From positions 310,001 through 374,000 of the forward strand of contig NZ_VZPV01000001.1 of assembly GCF_008801405.1 (NCBI RefSeq): 64,000 nucleotides of DNA. Direction: 5' to 3'. Below are positions 27,892 through 36,856 of this stretch, one piece after another. This DNA is from Ralstonia insidiosa (GTDB taxonomy: Bacteria; Pseudomonadota; Gammaproteobacteria; Burkholderiales; Burkholderiaceae). The notes beneath the pieces were generated by a model, which was not told the origin of the DNA, did no database searches, and was given only the letters and a program-made list of their open reading frames with translations. Within the stretch, counting starts at the first letter, position 1. Every line of letters starts with the position of its first letter. A program made the translations under genes and the position numbers.

Positions 27892-27957
27892 TTCTGGCGG
27901 CCCAGCGCCGACTGGCCGTACCCAAGTACTGTCTGCGTCGGCGCTGAACCGCCAGAA
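27892..27957. terminator. Large hairpin downstream of minE
   Basis: Two-part stem: TTCTGGCGG (27892-27900) with CCGCCAGAA (27949-27957), and CAGCGCCGAC (27903-27912) with GTCGGCGCTG (27937-27946), a 24-nt loop, between the convergent minE and citrate-synthase-like genes. No T-tract, so terminator function is probable rather than proven; it may be one copy of a dispersed 3'-end repeat. Confidence 0.6.
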
Positions 27958-27991
27958 CCGCTTCGCTTCGTTTTGCGACGGTCTTTCTCAG

Positions 27992-29224
27992 CTAGCGCAC
28001 GCGAATGATGCGGCCCGCCGGCGCTTCCGGTGCGGCCGGCATCGGCCCCACGTAGGCCGCGCGTGGGCGGATCAACTGCCCTGCTGCGCGCTGCTCCAGC
28101 GCGTGCGCAATCCAGCCGGCCGTGCGTCCCGCCGCGAACAGGCCAAAGCCTGCACCCTCCGGCAGCCCGAGCACACGCCGGGTGGCCACCAACGCAAAAT
28201 CCAAAGACGGCCCATCGCCGGTCAGATCGGCCACGGCGTCGATCACCGACTGCAGTCGCTTACGCACTGCGCCCGTCGTCGGCAACTGCGCCAGAATGGC
28301 ATTCGCCCGCGGGTCGGCCTTGCGATACAGCGGGTGGCCAAAGCCCGGCAGTGCATCGCCGCGATCAAGCCGACGGCGCAAGGCGGTGCTTATCGACCGC
28401 TCCCCTTCCAGCTCGCTCAGCAATGCCTCCACGCGTGCCGTGGTGCCTCCGTGCAGGCCGCCAGTGAGCGCAGCCAGCCCCGCACTCACGACAGCGCCCA
28501 GGCTGGCACCCGTTGAGGCGACAACCCGTGCCGCAAAGCTCGACGCATTGAGTTCGTGATCGGCGCAGAGCACCAGTGCGACGCGGATAGCCTCGGCGGC
28601 TTGCGCGTCGACGCCCCACGCTTGCTGGCATTGCAGATGCACGGGCACGGCATCGGGCTTGCGGCCCAGCATGGCGGCAAACGCCACGCGCAGCAGTGAA
28701 CCAGCATCGCGTGCCGTGCGAGCGGAGTCCTGACGCCATGCGGCTTCGTCCAGCGCTGGCAGCGCGAGCGTGCACAGCGCCATGCAGCGCTGGCGGATGT
28801 CGGCATCTGCCAAGGAGGCCAGCGCCGCGTACCAGCTCTTCGGCAGCACGGGCGCAGGCGCATCAAACGCTGCCGCTTCATCGCATTGCCAGAGCCGCGC
28901 GGCAACGGCTTCCAGCGTGGCGTGTTCCGCCAGCTCCAGTGCCGGTGTGCCGCGATAGAACAGCCGCCCGTTGTCGATGAGCGTGATGGCCGATTCCATG
29001 ACCGGCAGGCCCCAGTCCAGCGCGTGGCGCACCACCTGGCGCGGGCGGCGGCCCCCCGCACGCTGATCGGCCAGGCGCGTCACGTCGGCTTCGCGATAGC
29101 GGCTGCCGCGACCGTCGGGCGCTGGGTAGGCGGCCAGCAGCCCGCGGCTCACGTAGGCGTACAGTGTTGGGCGCGAGATGTTCAGGCGCTGCGCAGCTTC
29201 GGCGGCATCGAGGTACTGGGTCAT
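27992..29224 (-). CDS. Citrate synthase-family protein with N-terminal helix-turn-helix
   Basis: A 410-residue fusion. Residues ~1-50 are a MerR/excisionase-like HTH (YLDAAEAAQRLNISRPTLYA, then a wing with GRGSRYREADVTRLAD). The rest is a citrate synthase fold with ADHELNASSFAARVVASTGA, LHGGTTARVEALL and PGFGHPLYRKADPRA, the usual active-site His regions. Divergent from a CaiB/BaiF CoA transferase gene with a short palindrome between them. It may act as an acyl-CoA-condensing enzyme that also senses or regulates its own locus; that dual role is inference. ATG at 29224 chosen because MTQYLDAAEAA starts the HTH. Confidence 0.85.
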   Translation of the reverse strand: MTQYLDAAEAAQRLNISRPTLYAYVSRGLLAAYPAPDGRGSRYREADVTRLADQRAGGRRPRQVVRHALDWGLPVMESAITLIDNGRLFYRGTPALELAEHATLEAVAARLWQCDEAAAFDAPAPVLPKSWYAALASLADADIRQRCMALCTLALPALDEAAWRQDSARTARDAGSLLRVAFAAMLGRKPDAVPVHLQCQQAWGVDAQAAEAIRVALVLCADHELNASSFAARVVASTGASLGAVVSAGLAALTGGLHGGTTARVEALLSELEGERSISTALRRRLDRGDALPGFGHPLYRKADPRANAILAQLPTTGAVRKRLQSVIDAVADLTGDGPSLDFALVATRRVLGLPEGAGFGLFAAGRTAGWIAHALEQRAAGQLIRPRAAYVGPMPAAPEAPAGRIIRVR

Positions 29225-29261
29225 CGCAAGCGTGGTCAGGCGATCGAGGTTGATCAGTTTA

Positions 29262-29273
29262 GTCAATGTTGAC
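29262..29273. promoter_or_regulatory. Palindrome GTCAA-TG-TTGAC between the divergent genes
   Basis: 12-bp dyad with 5-bp arms, 38 bp from the citrate-synthase-like start and 56 bp from the CoA transferase start. Candidate operator for the HTH domain encoded next door. Confidence 0.45.
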
Positions 29274-29328
29274 GCTATTGCCACCGCAGGACTGTAATGC
29301 GTGCACCCTCTTTCCGCGGAGTCCTGTC

Positions 29329-30759
29329 ATGTCGTCACCTGTTGCTGATGCGGTTGATCCTTCCATGCAGACCCTCACCTCGACTGAAGCCCTCGCCCAA
29401 CTGTGGAGCACGCTCGGCCGGCCCGCCGATGCGCTGTCCCGCGTGACGTTGACGGGCGCCGCTGCGCTGCCTTCGTCCTTTGCGGTGAACACGCTGGCGC
29501 AGAGCGTCATCGCCGCGTCGGCGTTGGCGGCCGCGCAGGTCGATACCCTGCGCACCGGGCGTCAGCAGACCGTGTCGGTGGACATGCGTCATGCCGCGCT
29601 GGAGTTCCGCTCCGAGCGCTACTTCCGTGTCGACGGCCAACTGCCACCCGAACCGTGGGACAAGATCGCCGGGCTGTACCGCTGCAGCGATGGCCGCTGG
29701 GTGCGCCTGCATACCAACTTCCCGCATCACCGTGATGGCGTGCTCAAGCTGCTCGGCTGCGCGTACGACCGCGATGCGGTGGCCGCTGCGTTGGGCCAGT
29801 GGAAGGCCGAAGCGTTTGAGGAAGCTGCCGCGCAGGTCGGCATGGTGGTCGCTGCTGCACGCACGTTTGACGAGTGGGATCGCCACCCGCAAGGCATGGC
29901 CGTGGCGGGCCAACCGCTGATGACCATCGAACGCATCGGCGATGCCCCGCCCGAACCGCTGGCCGTGCACGCCGATGGGCGGCCGTTGTCCGGCGTGCGC
30001 GTGCTGGATGTCACGCGCGTGATTGCCGGCCCGGTGTGCGGCCGGACGTTGGCGGCACATGGGGCGGACGTCTTGCTCGTTACCGCGCCGCACCTGCCGG
30101 CCATCCCGTCGCTGGTGGTCGATACCGGGCGCGGCAAGCGCTCCGCGCAACTGGACTTGCGCGATGCGGCCGACGCCGCGCAATTGCGCACCCTGCTGCG
30201 CGATGCCGACGTCTTCGTGCAGGGCTATCGACCCGGCGGCGTGGCTGCGCTCGGCTTCAGTCCCGAGCAAGCGGCTGCGGCACGCCCTGGCATCGTCTAC
30301 GTGAGCCTGTGTGCGTACGGCTATGAGGGGCCGTGGGCGAATCGCCGTGGGTTCGATTCATTAGTGCAGACCGCCAGCGGCTTCAACTGGGCTGAAGCGG
30401 AAGCCGCCGGCCAGAACAGGCCGTACCCACTGCCTGCCCAGGCGCTGGACCACGGCACGGGCTACCTGATGGCTGCGGGTGCCATGACGGCACTCACCCG
30501 CCGCATGACCGAAGGCGGCAGCTGGCACGTGCGCGTGTCGCTTGCGCAAACGGGGCACTGGCTGCGCGGCCTCGGTCGCGTGGCGAATGGCTTCGACGTG
30601 CCGGACCCGCGCTACGAAGATGTCGGTGGTTATCTGGAGACCACGCCGTCCGGCTTTGGCACGCTGACGGCGATGCGTCACGCGGGGCAGCTTTCCGACA
30701 CGCCACCGCATTGGGCGCTGCCCGCCGTGCCGCTGGGGACACATCCCGCGCGGTGGTAG
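29329..30759 (+). CDS. CoA transferase of the CaiB/BaiF (family III) type
   Basis: A 476-residue protein of the class III CoA-transferase family, which moves CoA between carboxylic acids through an Asp-linked intermediate. Features seen: an N-terminal region ending with LSGVRVLDVTRVIAGPVCGR, GADVLLVTAPHLPAIPS, DVFVQGYRPGGVAALGF and GIVYVSLCAYGYEGPWANRR. It is shorter on the C-terminal side than two-domain homologues. Divergent from the citrate synthase-like gene, suggesting a shared organic-acid pathway. ATG at 29329 follows CGCGGAGTCCTGTC. Confidence 0.85.
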   Translation: MSSPVADAVDPSMQTLTSTEALAQLWSTLGRPADALSRVTLTGAAALPSSFAVNTLAQSVIAASALAAAQVDTLRTGRQQTVSVDMRHAALEFRSERYFRVDGQLPPEPWDKIAGLYRCSDGRWVRLHTNFPHHRDGVLKLLGCAYDRDAVAAALGQWKAEAFEEAAAQVGMVVAAARTFDEWDRHPQGMAVAGQPLMTIERIGDAPPEPLAVHADGRPLSGVRVLDVTRVIAGPVCGRTLAAHGADVLLVTAPHLPAIPSLVVDTGRGKRSAQLDLRDAADAAQLRTLLRDADVFVQGYRPGGVAALGFSPEQAAAARPGIVYVSLCAYGYEGPWANRRGFDSLVQTASGFNWAEAEAAGQNRPYPLPAQALDHGTGYLMAAGAMTALTRRMTEGGSWHVRVSLAQTGHWLRGLGRVANGFDVPDPRYEDVGGYLETTPSGFGTLTAMRHAGQLSDTPPHWALPAVPLGTHPARW

Positions 30760-30825
30760 GATTCGCGCCTTACCCTTGTTTCTGCCGCCCGTGCGCCGGA
30801 GCTTTCTGGCGCACTTGGCCTGTCC

Positions 30826-31683
30826 ATGCTCAGCTATCGCCACGCCTTTCACGCCGGCAACCATGCCGATGTCCTCAAGCACGCCGTCGTGACGCAGTTG
30901 CTCGACTACCTGACGCAGAAGGACAAGCCGTTCTGGTACATCGACACGCACTCCGGCGCCGGCCTCTACGCGCTGGACCACGAGTGGGCGCAGAAGAAGG
31001 CCGAGTTCGACACCGGCATCGGCCCACTATGGCGCGCCGCCGCCGCGGGCGAGCCGATGCCCGCATTGCTCGATGCCTACCTCGACCAGGTGCGCGAGCT
31101 GAACCCGAAGGGCGATCTCAAGCACTACCCCGGATCGCCGTGGCTGGCCTGGCAGATGCTGCGCGATGCCGATCGCCTGCGCCTGTTCGAGCTGCACAGC
31201 ACCGAGATCAAGGTGCTGTCCAACAACTTCCGCGGTGCGGGCCGCCGGGTCATGCTGTACGACGGCGACGGCTTTGCCGGCATCAAGGCGATCCTGCCCC
31301 CGCCGCCGCGCCGCGCCGTGGTGCTGATCGACCCCTCGTTCGAAGACAAGCGGGACTACGCGCGCACTGTGCAGGCCCTGCAGGACAGCCTGCAGCGCTT
31401 TGCCACCGGCATGTATGCGGTCTGGTATCCGCAGGTGCAACGGCGTGAATCGGTGCAGCTGCCCGCGCAGCTGAAGCGGCTGGGAGCAAGCGACTGGCTG
31501 CACGTGACCTTGACGGTCAAGCAACCGGTGGCGGGCGGCCTGGGCTTGCACGGCAGCGGCATGTTCATCGTCAACCCGCCGTGGACGCTCAAGGCGCAGC
31601 TGGAAGAAGCCATGCCTACGCTGGTCCGCCTGCTCGGCCAGGACAACGCCGCCAAGTTCACGCTCGAAGCCCAGACAAGCTAA
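30826..31683 (+). CDS. rlmJ: 23S rRNA (adenine-N6)-methyltransferase RlmJ
   Basis: A 285-residue methyltransferase that modifies A2030 of 23S rRNA in E. coli. The start MLSYRHAFHAGNHADVLKHA is the family signature, followed by PFWYIDTHSGAGLYAL for S-adenosylmethionine binding. The catalytic tetrapeptide region reads IDPSFEDKRDY, where most homologues have DPPY. Full length. No operon partners; ppk2 starts 130 bp downstream. Confidence 0.93.
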   Translation: MLSYRHAFHAGNHADVLKHAVVTQLLDYLTQKDKPFWYIDTHSGAGLYALDHEWAQKKAEFDTGIGPLWRAAAAGEPMPALLDAYLDQVRELNPKGDLKHYPGSPWLAWQMLRDADRLRLFELHSTEIKVLSNNFRGAGRRVMLYDGDGFAGIKAILPPPPRRAVVLIDPSFEDKRDYARTVQALQDSLQRFATGMYAVWYPQVQRRESVQLPAQLKRLGASDWLHVTLTVKQPVAGGLGLHGSGMFIVNPPWTLKAQLEEAMPTLVRLLGQDNAAKFTLEAQTS

Positions 31684-31813
31684 GCATCGCGGCCCCATGT
31701 CACTGCCCTGCCACATGGGTGTGCTACCTACTCGGGCGTATGCTTGAACATGCGTCGCCCCCGGGGCGGCGTGCCCCATTCAGTTGGCAGTAGGACGGCA
31801 GGAGCAACACACC

Positions 31814-32713
31814 ATGAGTGAACGCGACGCAGCGCGACAGGCGCGGCTGCAGGAAGACCTCCTCGACACCCTGGACGAGGAGCTGGAAATGGAAATCGAC
31901 GACCACCTGCTCGGCGGCGAGAGCATCAGCGAAGAGTCTCGCGAGACTCGACGCATGTACTTCCGCGAGCTGTTCCGCCTGCAGGGCGAGCTGGTCAAGC
32001 TGCAGGACTGGGTGATCGAGACCGGCCACCGGCTGGTGGTGATCTTTGAAGGGCGCGACGCCGCCGGCAAGGGGGGCGCCATCAAGCGCATCACCCAGCG
32101 GCTGAACCCGCGCGTGTGCCGCGTGGCCGCGCTGCCCGCTCCCACCAACCGTGAACGCACGCAGTGGTACTTCCAGCGCTACGTGGCGCACCTGCCCGCC
32201 GCCGGCGAGATCGTCCTGTTCGACCGCAGCTGGTACAACCGCGCCGGCGTCGAACGCGTGATGGGCTTCTGCACCGACGAGGAATACGAAGAGTTTTTCC
32301 GCTCCGTGCCCGAGTTCGAGAAGATGCTCGTGCGCTCCGGCATCCAGATCGTCAAGTACTGGTTCTCGGTGACGGACGAAGAGCAGGAAGTGCGATTCCA
32401 GAGCCGTATCGACGATCCGCTCAAGCAGTGGAAACTGAGCCCCATGGATCTGGAAAGCCGCCGCCGCTGGGAAGACTACACGCGCACCAAGGAAGCGATG
32501 CTGGAGCGCTCGCACATTCCCGAATCGCCATGGTGGGTGGTGCTGGCCGATGACAAGAAGCGCGCGCGCCTGAACTGCATCGACCACCTGCTCCGCCAGG
32601 TGCCGTATCACCCGGTGCCGCACCCGCCGGTGGTGCTGCCCGAGCGCGTGCACCACGCGGAATACATCCGCCACCCGGTGCCCGACGAGATGATCGTCCC
32701 GAACGTCTACTGA
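31814..32713 (+). CDS. ppk2: Polyphosphate kinase 2
   Basis: A 299-residue single-domain PPK2 that exchanges phosphate between polyphosphate and nucleotides. Walker A GRDAAGKGGAIKRITQRLNP starts at residue 80, Walker B is LFDRSWYNRAGVERVMGFC, and the lid region includes RIDDPLKQWKLSPMD. An acidic N-terminal helix (~1-45) precedes the core. Start ATG at 31814 behind GGCAGGAGCAAC. Convergent with a low-affinity phosphate transporter gene, giving a phosphate-metabolism neighbourhood. Confidence 0.94.
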   Translation: MSERDAARQARLQEDLLDTLDEELEMEIDDHLLGGESISEESRETRRMYFRELFRLQGELVKLQDWVIETGHRLVVIFEGRDAAGKGGAIKRITQRLNPRVCRVAALPAPTNRERTQWYFQRYVAHLPAAGEIVLFDRSWYNRAGVERVMGFCTDEEYEEFFRSVPEFEKMLVRSGIQIVKYWFSVTDEEQEVRFQSRIDDPLKQWKLSPMDLESRRRWEDYTRTKEAMLERSHIPESPWWVVLADDKKRARLNCIDHLLRQVPYHPVPHPPVVLPERVHHAEYIRHPVPDEMIVPNVY

Positions 32714-32753
32714 GGCACCGGTACCAGCAACAACGCCAGCGCGCTGTGCGGGT

Positions 32754-34340
32754 TCAGAAGATTGCCTTGAACACCCAGTACAGCGCGCCTGCCAGCACGA
32801 TCGACGCGGGTAGCGTCAGCACCCATGCCAGCAGCAGGCTGCGCACCGTATTCCACTGCAGCCCCGAGCCGTTGGCAGCCATGGTGCCCGCCACACCCGA
32901 CGACAGCACATGCGTGGTCGACACCGGCAGACCATACGCATCGGCCGCGCCAATCGTCGCCATCGCCACCAGTTCAGCTGAGGCGCCCTGCCCATACGTC
33001 AGGTGCTGCTTGCCGATCTTCTCGCCCACCGTCACGACGATGCGCTTCCAGCCCACCATCGTGCCCAGGCCCAGCGCAATCGCCACCGCCACCTTCACCC
33101 ACGTGGGGATGAACTTGGTGGCGTGATCGAGCTGCTGCTTGTAGTTGTCGATGACAGCCTGATCGCTCTTGCTGATGGCGGGTTGGCCATTCTTCTTGAG
33201 CAAGCGGATGGTCTCGGAGACCAGGTACATGTTGTTGCGGACGTTATCCACCTCGTTTTGCGGCACGGTGGCCATCGATCCCGTCTGGCTGACCTGTGCG
33301 GCAATGGTGTCCGCCAGTGCCTGCACGGCGGGCAGCGTGGCTGGCGTGAGCGTGCGTGACTGCACGTAGGTCTGCACATCCGCACGCGGGTTGGCCGACG
33401 GCGCCACACCGTTGGCGTACCTGCCGAAGGCGGCCGACGCCTGGTGCGACACGGCCAGGAAGGTTTGCGTCTCGGCCGGCGTCACAGCGCGGTTGAGTGC
33501 GTAGACGGTGGGCACCGTACCGATCAGGATCAGCATGACCAGGCCCATGCCCTTCTGCCCGTCATTGGAGCCGTGTGCGAACGACACGCCCGTGCAGGTG
33601 AGGATGAGCAGCGCGTGAATCCAGAACGGCGGCGGCTGGTTGCCCTCGGGCTCGGCATAGAGCGCCGGCACGCGCACCAGCGCCTTGAGCAGCAGCAGAA
33701 GCAGCGCCGCCAGCAGAAAGCCGATGATGGGCGAGAGCAGCAGGGACTTGCCCACCCCCAGCGCCTGGCTCCAATCCACCCCGCTGGTCCCGTTGGCACC
33801 GCGCAGGAGCTGGTTCATGAGCCCCACACCGATGATCGAGCCGATGAGCGTGTGCGAGCTCGACGACGGCAGCCCCAGGTACCACGTCGCCAGGTTCCAG
33901 ATGATGGCCGCGATCAGCAGCGCAAACACCATCGCAAAGCCCGAGTGGCTGCCGACCTGCAGGATCAGTTCCACCGGCAGCAGTTGCAGGATGCCGAAGG
34001 CCACTGCACCGCTGGAGGTGAGCACCCCCGCAAAATTCCACAAGCCCGACCACACCACCGCCAAGTGTGGCGACAGCGAATGCGTATAGATGACCGTGGC
34101 CACCGCATTGGCCGTGTCGTGGAAGCCATTGACGAACTCAAAGCCCAGCGCGATCACCAATGCAATGCCAAGCAGGACAAACGGAAACACCGAACTGGCG
34201 GCCACGCTTTCCAGGTCGGACACCAGATGGCTGATCACGTAGGCGGCACCGGCCGCCAGGATCAGCAGAAACAGCGCAATGCCGGCATTGCGAAAGCGCG
34301 CGGGCACGGCGCCGGGTTGCACGGTAAGGGGATGCGACAT
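32754..34340 (-). CDS. pitA: Inorganic phosphate transporter, PiT family
   Basis: A 528-residue membrane transporter. The family signatures are both present: GFEFVNGFHDTANAVATVIY near the N-terminus and VSFAHGSNDGQKGMGLV in the middle, with further membrane helices after a long hydrophilic loop (about residues 285-395). Imports phosphate (with metal) by proton symport. ATG at 34340 (MSHPLTVQPGA) preferred over an upstream TTG. Convergent with ppk2 (40 bp). Confidence 0.93.
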   Translation of the reverse strand: MSHPLTVQPGAVPARFRNAGIALFLLILAAGAAYVISHLVSDLESVAASSVFPFVLLGIALVIALGFEFVNGFHDTANAVATVIYTHSLSPHLAVVWSGLWNFAGVLTSSGAVAFGILQLLPVELILQVGSHSGFAMVFALLIAAIIWNLATWYLGLPSSSSHTLIGSIIGVGLMNQLLRGANGTSGVDWSQALGVGKSLLLSPIIGFLLAALLLLLLKALVRVPALYAEPEGNQPPPFWIHALLILTCTGVSFAHGSNDGQKGMGLVMLILIGTVPTVYALNRAVTPAETQTFLAVSHQASAAFGRYANGVAPSANPRADVQTYVQSRTLTPATLPAVQALADTIAAQVSQTGSMATVPQNEVDNVRNNMYLVSETIRLLKKNGQPAISKSDQAVIDNYKQQLDHATKFIPTWVKVAVAIALGLGTMVGWKRIVVTVGEKIGKQHLTYGQGASAELVAMATIGAADAYGLPVSTTHVLSSGVAGTMAANGSGLQWNTVRSLLLAWVLTLPASIVLAGALYWVFKAIF

Positions 34341-34478
34341 GGGGGTCACCAAGGCGGGGCTGGGGGAGTGATCGATTCTAGGAGTCGCCCTGGGCCCGTA
34401 GGTGACGGTTTCGTGTCGCGTTTGTTTCCGTTGATTGCCGATGTAGGGACTGGCGTGGCAAGAACCTAGCGGTATGGT

Positions 34479-34766
34479 CTACACCGTTGGCCGGATCTCG
34501 AACCCGGGCACCAGCGCCTCGTCGGTGCCCGGAGCAACGTCCAGTTCGGTGACTTGGGCACCGGCGGGCCCCTCCCACATCCACTCGCGCATGCGCAGCA
34601 CATTGGCTTCGGGGCCGGCCAGGAAGGCCTCGACCGTGCCGCTTCGACGGTTGCGTACCCAACCCCGCAGGCCCAGCGCGCGGGCCATGTCGGCACAGGC
34701 TGCTCGATAGCCCACACCCTGCACACGGCCCTGTACGGTAACGATCACTTGTTCGATGGCGGACAT
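34479..34766 (-). CDS. acyP: Acylphosphatase
   Basis: A 95-residue enzyme that hydrolyses acyl phosphates. The active-site loop is VQGRVQGVGYRAACAD with the substrate-binding Arg, and the catalytic Asn sits in GWVRNRRSGTVEAFLAG. Full length for the family. ATG at 34766; the long in-frame extension upstream is non-homologous. Divergent from the ABC transporter genes. Confidence 0.94.
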   Translation of the reverse strand: MSAIEQVIVTVQGRVQGVGYRAACADMARALGLRGWVRNRRSGTVEAFLAGPEANVLRMREWMWEGPAGAQVTELDVAPGTDEALVPGFEIRPTV

Positions 34767-34836
34767 GGAGCGGCTCCAGGCAGGCGGCGGGCAGAATGTT
34801 GGAAGAATGATGACAAACCAACGTTGTCGCATCTCT

Positions 34837-34857
34837 GTCACATTTCTGGAATGTGAC
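34837..34857. promoter_or_regulatory. Perfect dyad GTCACATT-N5-AATGTGAC in the acyP/ABC intergenic region
   Basis: 21-bp inverted repeat with 8-bp perfect arms and spacer TCTGG, 70 bp upstream of acyP and ~180 bp upstream of the fused permease. A second short dyad GACAA-N7-TTGTC is at 34812-34828. Strong operator candidate for the transporter promoter. Confidence 0.55.
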
Positions 34858-35040
34858 GTAGGCAGACTGACAACCGCACGGCGAGATCGGGCGTTACGCA
34901 AGGTAAACTAGGCGGCTTGCCGCCGGGTGCCAAGCGCCGCGCCCTGCCACCCACGCCACGTATCGCGCCTTGGTCCAGACAGCGGGCCTCATGACTTTCG
35001 TCAGCGCGACTTGTTCAGCGATTTGTCCCGGTCATTCAAG

Positions 35041-36813
35041 ATGCAGCAAAACGACAACGAAACCACCGTCCGGGGCCCCTTCGGTGCCAATTTTGGCGTC
35101 AACATCAGCAACCTGTTGACGGCGCCGCCCAACCGCTTTGACCTGGCGCTGCTGCCCATCATCCTGGCCGCCATCGTGCTCGTGGCGTTTGCCGCCAAGC
35201 AGATGAACGTGCCGTACACGCCCGGCGAGACGCAACTGGACGTCAGCCTGGACGTGGCGCAACTGCCCTACTACCTGCTGCGCACCAGCATCCGCATGCT
35301 GCTGGCACTGGGCGCCTCGCTGGCGTTCTCGTTTGCGTTTGCGGCCATTGCCTCCAAGAACCGCACGGCCGAGAAGGTGATGGTGCCGGCGCTGGACATT
35401 CTGCAATCGATTCCGGTGCTGGGCTTCCTGTCGATTACCGTCACGGGTTTCATTGCGCTGTTCCCGGGCAACCTGGTGGGCGTGGAATGCGCGGCCATCT
35501 TCGCCATCTTCACGTCGCAGGCGTGGAACATGGCGTTCTCGCTGTACCAGTCGTTTCGCACCATCCCGACCGATCTGGAAGAGGCGGCCACCGTGTTCCG
35601 CCTGTCGAAGTGGCAGCGCTTCTGGCGCCTGGAGGTGCCGTTCGCCATGCCGGGCCTGCTGTGGAACATGATGATGTCGATGTCGGGTGGGTGGTTCTTT
35701 GTGGTGGCATCGGAAGCCATTTCCGTGTCGGGCCACGACATCAAGCTGCCGGGCATCGGTTCGTACATCTCGCTGGCGATCCAGCAGCAGAACTTGGCCG
35801 CCATCGGCTGGGCCATCCTGACGATGCTGATCGGCATCCTTCTGTACGACCAATTGCTGTTCCGCCCGCTGGTGGCCTGGGCAGACCGCTTCCGCTTCGA
35901 TGCGATGTCGTCGGAGCGCGAGCCGCAATCCTGGCTGCTGGATCTGCTGCGCCGCTCCGAGTGGGTCAAGGCGCTGCTGGAGCGCACCGCTGCGCTGGCC
36001 GAGCGCACGCTCTCCTGGGGCGCCGAGCGCACCCGGCCGACGGCCAGCAGCAGCAACGGCTTTGCGCGCTTCCCGTGGTGGAACCGCGTGGCCGACGTCA
36101 TCATCATCCTGGCTGCGTTGGCCGCCGTCGTGCACATCCTCCAGTTCGTGCGTTCCGAGGTGGGCTGGGCCGAAGTGGGCCACGTGCTGTGGCTTGGCTT
36201 CCTGACCATGACGCGCGTGATTTTGCTGATTGCGTTGGCCGCAGTGATCTGGGTGCCGATCGGCATCCGCATCGGCCTGAACCCGAACGTGGCGCGCATC
36301 GCGCAGCCGGTGGCGCAGTTCATGGCGGCCTTCCCGGCCAACCTGATGTTCCCGCTGGCGGTGATGCTCATCGCACGCTTTTCGCTCAACCCGGAAATCT
36401 GGCTCTCTCCGCTGATGATTTTCGGCACGCAGTGGTACATCCTGTTCAACGTGATTGCCGGTGCGACAGGCATTCCGACCGAACTGCGGCTGGCCGCGCG
36501 CAACTTCGGCCTGCGCGGCTGGCTGCTGTGGAAGCGCTTCCTGATTCCCGCGGTGTTCCCCAACCTGCTCACGGGCCTGGTGACGGCCGCGGGTGGTTCG
36601 TGGAACGCCAGCATCGTCTCCGAATACGTCACGTGGGGCGACCGCACGCTGGTGGCCACGGGCCTGGGCAGCTACATCGCCGAGATGACATCGAAGGGTG
36701 ACTTCCCGCGCATTGCGCTGGGCATTGTGGTGATGAGCCTGTTCGTGGTCGGCTTCAACCGCCTGCTGTGGAACCGCCTGTATGACATCGCGCAAGAGCG
36801 CACCCGCCTGTAA
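35041..36813 (+). CDS. NitT/TauT-type ABC transporter permease, two permease domains fused
   Basis: A 590-residue inner-membrane protein formed of two tandem BPD_transp_1 domains (roughly residues 85-280 and 370-585). Each has an EAA loop: LEEAATVFRLSKWQRFWRLE in the first and LAARNFGLRGWLLWKRFLIP in the second, joined by a hydrophilic linker near residues 310-340. Fusion of both halves gives a complete membrane pore in one chain. The ATPase gene follows 43 bp downstream. No substrate-binding protein gene is adjacent. Start: MQQNDNETTVRGP at 35041; the ORF extends further upstream without family features. Confidence 0.87.
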   Translation: MQQNDNETTVRGPFGANFGVNISNLLTAPPNRFDLALLPIILAAIVLVAFAAKQMNVPYTPGETQLDVSLDVAQLPYYLLRTSIRMLLALGASLAFSFAFAAIASKNRTAEKVMVPALDILQSIPVLGFLSITVTGFIALFPGNLVGVECAAIFAIFTSQAWNMAFSLYQSFRTIPTDLEEAATVFRLSKWQRFWRLEVPFAMPGLLWNMMMSMSGGWFFVVASEAISVSGHDIKLPGIGSYISLAIQQQNLAAIGWAILTMLIGILLYDQLLFRPLVAWADRFRFDAMSSEREPQSWLLDLLRRSEWVKALLERTAALAERTLSWGAERTRPTASSSNGFARFPWWNRVADVIIILAALAAVVHILQFVRSEVGWAEVGHVLWLGFLTMTRVILLIALAAVIWVPIGIRIGLNPNVARIAQPVAQFMAAFPANLMFPLAVMLIARFSLNPEIWLSPLMIFGTQWYILFNVIAGATGIPTELRLAARNFGLRGWLLWKRFLIPAVFPNLLTGLVTAAGGSWNASIVSEYVTWGDRTLVATGLGSYIAEMTSKGDFPRIALGIVVMSLFVVGFNRLLWNRLYDIAQERTRL

Positions 36814-36856
36814 GCCGACGCGCTTGTAATCCGACTACCTAGCAGAGAGCATCAAC

